Of a stretch of 64,000 nt of DNA, positions 62,396-64,000 are shown in pieces. The notes beneath the pieces were generated by a model. It saw only the letters and a list, made by a program, of their open reading frames with translations, was not told where the DNA came from and searched no databases. The stretch comes from Paracoccaceae bacterium. GTDB lineage: Bacteria > Pseudomonadota > Alphaproteobacteria > Rhodobacterales > Rhodobacteraceae. Each line of letters starts with the position of its first letter. Position 1 is the first letter of the stretch. The translations under genes were made by a program, and so were the position numbers. The stretch is from positions 23,334 through 87,333 of the forward strand of contig JAPOXR010000074.1 of NCBI GenBank assembly GCA_026706985.1, given 5' to 3'.

Positions 62396-63610
62396 ATGCC
62401 GAAACCCCGCGAAGGTGGTTGCACACCGCTGGACGCATTTGACCTGCGTGGCCGCCATGTCCTGACACGGGTTGATTTCAACGTTCCGATGCAGGCCGGC
62501 CAGGTTAGCGACAATACCCGCATCGCGAGGAGCGTTCCGACGATAGATTTTATCCGCGGGCGGCAGGGGATTCCGATCCTGATGTCACATCTCGGGCGCC
62601 CAACTTCCGCTTCCGATATGCGGTTTTCGCTGGCCGGATTGGGCAAGGAAATCTCCCGCCTCTGTCACGCCCGGCTGCTGTTTTCCCCGGACACTGTCGG
62701 ACCGAACGCATCCGGAATCATCGACAAGGCGGAGCCTGGCGACATCGTGCTCTTGGAAAATCTGCGGTTTAATCCCGGCGAGGAGGCGAATGATCCGGAA
62801 TTCGCCGCCCGATTGGCACAACTTGGCGACATCTACTGCAATGACGCATTTTCCGCCTGCCACAGGTCACACGCATCGATTGTCGGGATCGCAAACCTGC
62901 TGCCAAGCTGTGCAGGCAAGCTGCTCACGGGCGAGTTGAACGCATTGGAATCGGCTCTCGGCCACCCTGAGAGGCCGGTATTGGCATTGATTGGCGGTGC
63001 CAAGATTTCGAGCAAGATACACCTGTTGCAAAACCTTGTGGAGCGCACGGATCTCGTAATTGTCGTTGGAGCAATGGCAAATACGTTTCTGTTGGCACGG
63101 GGTAGCGGGATGGGAAGTTCCCTGGTTGAGCCGGATATGGTCGATACCGCCGCCGCCATCGCGGATTCGGCGGAGCGAAACGGATGTCAGCTGGTTCTTC
63201 CCTCCGACCTCGTGATCGCCGATGAACTCCGCACAGGCATCACTCCGCGGACCGTCGATATCGGATCCATCCCCGGGGGCATGATGGCGCTCGACATCGG
63301 ACCGAAAACCATTTCCCGTATCGAGACGCTGCTGGAGAATTGCCGCACCGTCATCTGGAATGGTCCTGCCGGCGCATTCGAATACCCGCCCTTCGACGCC
63401 GCGACTGTCAAGCTCGCACGCAAGGCGGCTGATCTCACATCGAATGGGCGGATCCTGACCTTCGCCGGGGGCGGCGATACGGTAGCCGCCCTGGTTCACG
63501 CCCGGGCTTCCAAACGCTTCACCTATCTGTCAACAGCGGGCGGCGCATTCCTGGAATGGCTGGAGGGGCGCGTTTTGCCCGGGATTGCGGCACTCAGCAG
63601 CGCTTCCTGA
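62396..63610 (+). CDS. pgk: Phosphoglycerate kinase
   Basis: Transfers phosphate between 1,3-bisphosphoglycerate and ADP. From the ATG at 62396 it is 404 residues. It has the substrate motif RVDFNVPMQ, SHLGRPTSASD, LLENLRFNPGEEAND, DAFSACHRSHASIVGI and the GGGDT nucleotide loop, with the AGGA FLEWLEG C-terminus. Some family positions differ (NDAFSACHR where NDAFG[AS][AS]HR is usual). The open frame from 62318 overlaps gap and is not used. Last gene of tkt-gap-pgk; fba often follows in relatives but not here. Confidence 0.95.
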   Translation: MPKPREGGCTPLDAFDLRGRHVLTRVDFNVPMQAGQVSDNTRIARSVPTIDFIRGRQGIPILMSHLGRPTSASDMRFSLAGLGKEISRLCHARLLFSPDTVGPNASGIIDKAEPGDIVLLENLRFNPGEEANDPEFAARLAQLGDIYCNDAFSACHRSHASIVGIANLLPSCAGKLLTGELNALESALGHPERPVLALIGGAKISSKIHLLQNLVERTDLVIVVGAMANTFLLARGSGMGSSLVEPDMVDTAAAIADSAERNGCQLVLPSDLVIADELRTGITPRTVDIGSIPGGMMALDIGPKTISRIETLLENCRTVIWNGPAGAFEYPPFDAATVKLARKAADLTSNGRILTFAGGGDTVAALVHARASKRFTYLSTAGGAFLEWLEGRVLPGIAALSSAS

Positions 63611-63625
63611 AATTTTTTTGCCGCA

Positions 63626-63748
63626 CCTCGTATGAGTCAGGTTCGGAATATAGGAAATGGGCTTTTATACATGGTTGCTGGGCAGCGTTTCGTCTGGAAG
63701 ACTCTGCTGTTGTGGAACGTCCGCTTTCCGGATCTGACTCATACGAGG
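63626..63748. repeat. Inverted repeat pair, possible small mobile element
   Basis: Left arm 63626-63647 and right arm 63727-63748 are inverted copies that differ at two positions. The outer ends read CCTCGTATGAGTCAG on each strand. The 79-base interior has no long ORF of its own. The length and arms resemble a miniature inverted-repeat element; other copies in the genome would be needed to prove it. Confidence 0.55.
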
Positions 63749-63999
63749 TTCACGGACTTGACTTCGCGTCTGCGGCCCTCCACATCCCAGGTTGCGTCTG
63801 GGATGAGTCGCCAAGCGTCTCGACTTAGCCTGAATTTCTCATACCAAGTGTTGTGAAACAGGGGAGATGCTGTTATAAGCTGTTGAAATTGAAAGACAAA
63901 CATCTCAAACAGCGGGGTCTCCCCTTGACGACAGTCTGTACCGGTCCGAAGCTCTCCTGTCAATCTCCCGATGGTGTCCGCCAGCCCCTGATCGCCGCC
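63739..63999 (-). CDS. Unrecognised open frame, C-terminal part only
   Basis: An open frame of about 86 residues that enters from the right window edge and stops at 63739, within the right inverted-repeat arm. Its sequence includes GETPLFEMFVFQFQQLITA and SPLFHNTWYEKFRLS, aromatic-rich, then a more ordinary basic tail. No family is recognised. It could be the end of a real gene (perhaps truncated by the repeat) or a chance frame. Confidence 0.25.
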   Translation of the reverse strand, partial: GGDQGLADTIGRLTGELRTGTDCRQGETPLFEMFVFQFQQLITASPLFHNTWYEKFRLSRDAWRLIPDATWDVEGRRREVKSVNLV

Positions 64000-64000
64000 G

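Larger units (their letters stand above)
63611..64000. other. Post-pgk region with a 22-bp inverted repeat pair
   Basis: 390 bases to the window end. A T7 run follows the pgk stop closely. Two near-identical inverted repeats lie at 63626-63647 and 63727-63748 (20 of 22 positions complementary), bounding 123 bases. The fold could be a long-range hairpin, a miniature inverted-repeat element or the remains of an insertion. No flanking target duplication is clear. On the minus strand a frame runs from the window edge (63999) to a stop at 63739 and encodes an unrecognised C-terminus. Confidence 0.6.

Noticed and set aside
63632..63856. 74-codon plus-strand frame inside the post-pgk inverted-repeat region
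   Set aside because: Composition is unlike the neighbouring genes, it spans both repeat arms, and no family is recognised.
1..64000. CRISPR arrays, prophage or complete insertion sequences
   Set aside because: No regularly spaced repeats, phage structural genes or transposase with paired ends were found; only the small repeat pair at 63.6-63.75 kb is suggestive.

Overview
The window is chromosomal DNA from an alphaproteobacterium, probably a free-living, likely marine heterotroph. The order cannot be fixed from the sequence alone. Supporting signs are a circularly permuted two-piece tmRNA gene next to an alpha-type sspB, a DUF1476 F1-ATPase zeta inhibitor, DUF4167 and DUF4164-like proteins, a B12-dependent ribonucleotide reductase, ThyX instead of ThyA, and the order zapA / tkt-gap-pgk. 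No rRNA, CRISPR array, prophage or complete insertion sequence was seen. Coding density is high, and TTG and GTG starts are common.

Layout. 1-3.4 kb: a TRAP transporter read leftward (dctM cut by the window edge, dctQ, dctP). 3.5-9.5 kb: branched-chain amino acid synthesis (ilvI, ilvN) converging on a large nrdJ. 9.7-15.6 kb: tRNA-Pro, a DUF192 protein, a double cold-shock-domain protein, pdxH, fabI, gpt, purB, the zeta inhibitor and purC. 15.6-18.1 kb: DUF1638, corrinoid protein and homocysteine methyltransferase, which look like part of a split methionine synthase. 18.1-26.4 kb: sufE, a lipoprotein, rnd, a small basic protein, dtd, tRNA-Asn, a metallo-hydrolase, an orphan histidine kinase, tRNA-CAT, ndk, holC and pepA. 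26.5-34 kb: the outer-membrane biogenesis operon lptF-lptG-lptD-surA-pdxA-rsmA. 34-40.5 kb: DUF4167, prmC, prfA, a small secreted protein, ispG, a RodZ-like protein, sdhE and an Lrp regulator. 40.7-43.3 kb: a complete bufferin-type RiPP operon (DUF2282 precursor, DUF692/MNIO enzyme, DUF2063 partner, DoxX membrane protein). 43.3-47.2 kb: thyX, a glyoxalase-like gene, ssrA, sspB, fumC. 47.2-52.4 kb: two tandem FAD/GcvT oxidoreductases of the dimethylglycine/sarcosine dehydrogenase type, then an RHH protein. 52.3-59.2 kb: ccdA, tusA, a fused indolepyruvate:ferredoxin oxidoreductase with a divergent LysR regulator, bolA-grxD, zapA and its coiled-coil partner. 59.3-63.6 kb: tkt-gap-pgk. The last 390 bases hold a 22-bp inverted repeat pair and an unrecognised open frame leaving the window.

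How it fits together. Three genes point to corrinoid dependence (nrdJ, corrinoid protein, homocysteine methyltransferase), and the tandem oxidoreductases could feed one-carbon units from methylated glycines into the same folate/methionine pool. ssrA beside sspB couples ribosome rescue to delivery of tagged proteins to ClpXP. The bufferin operon is the most distinctive accessory system. The split methionine synthase with its DUF1638 neighbour is the second.
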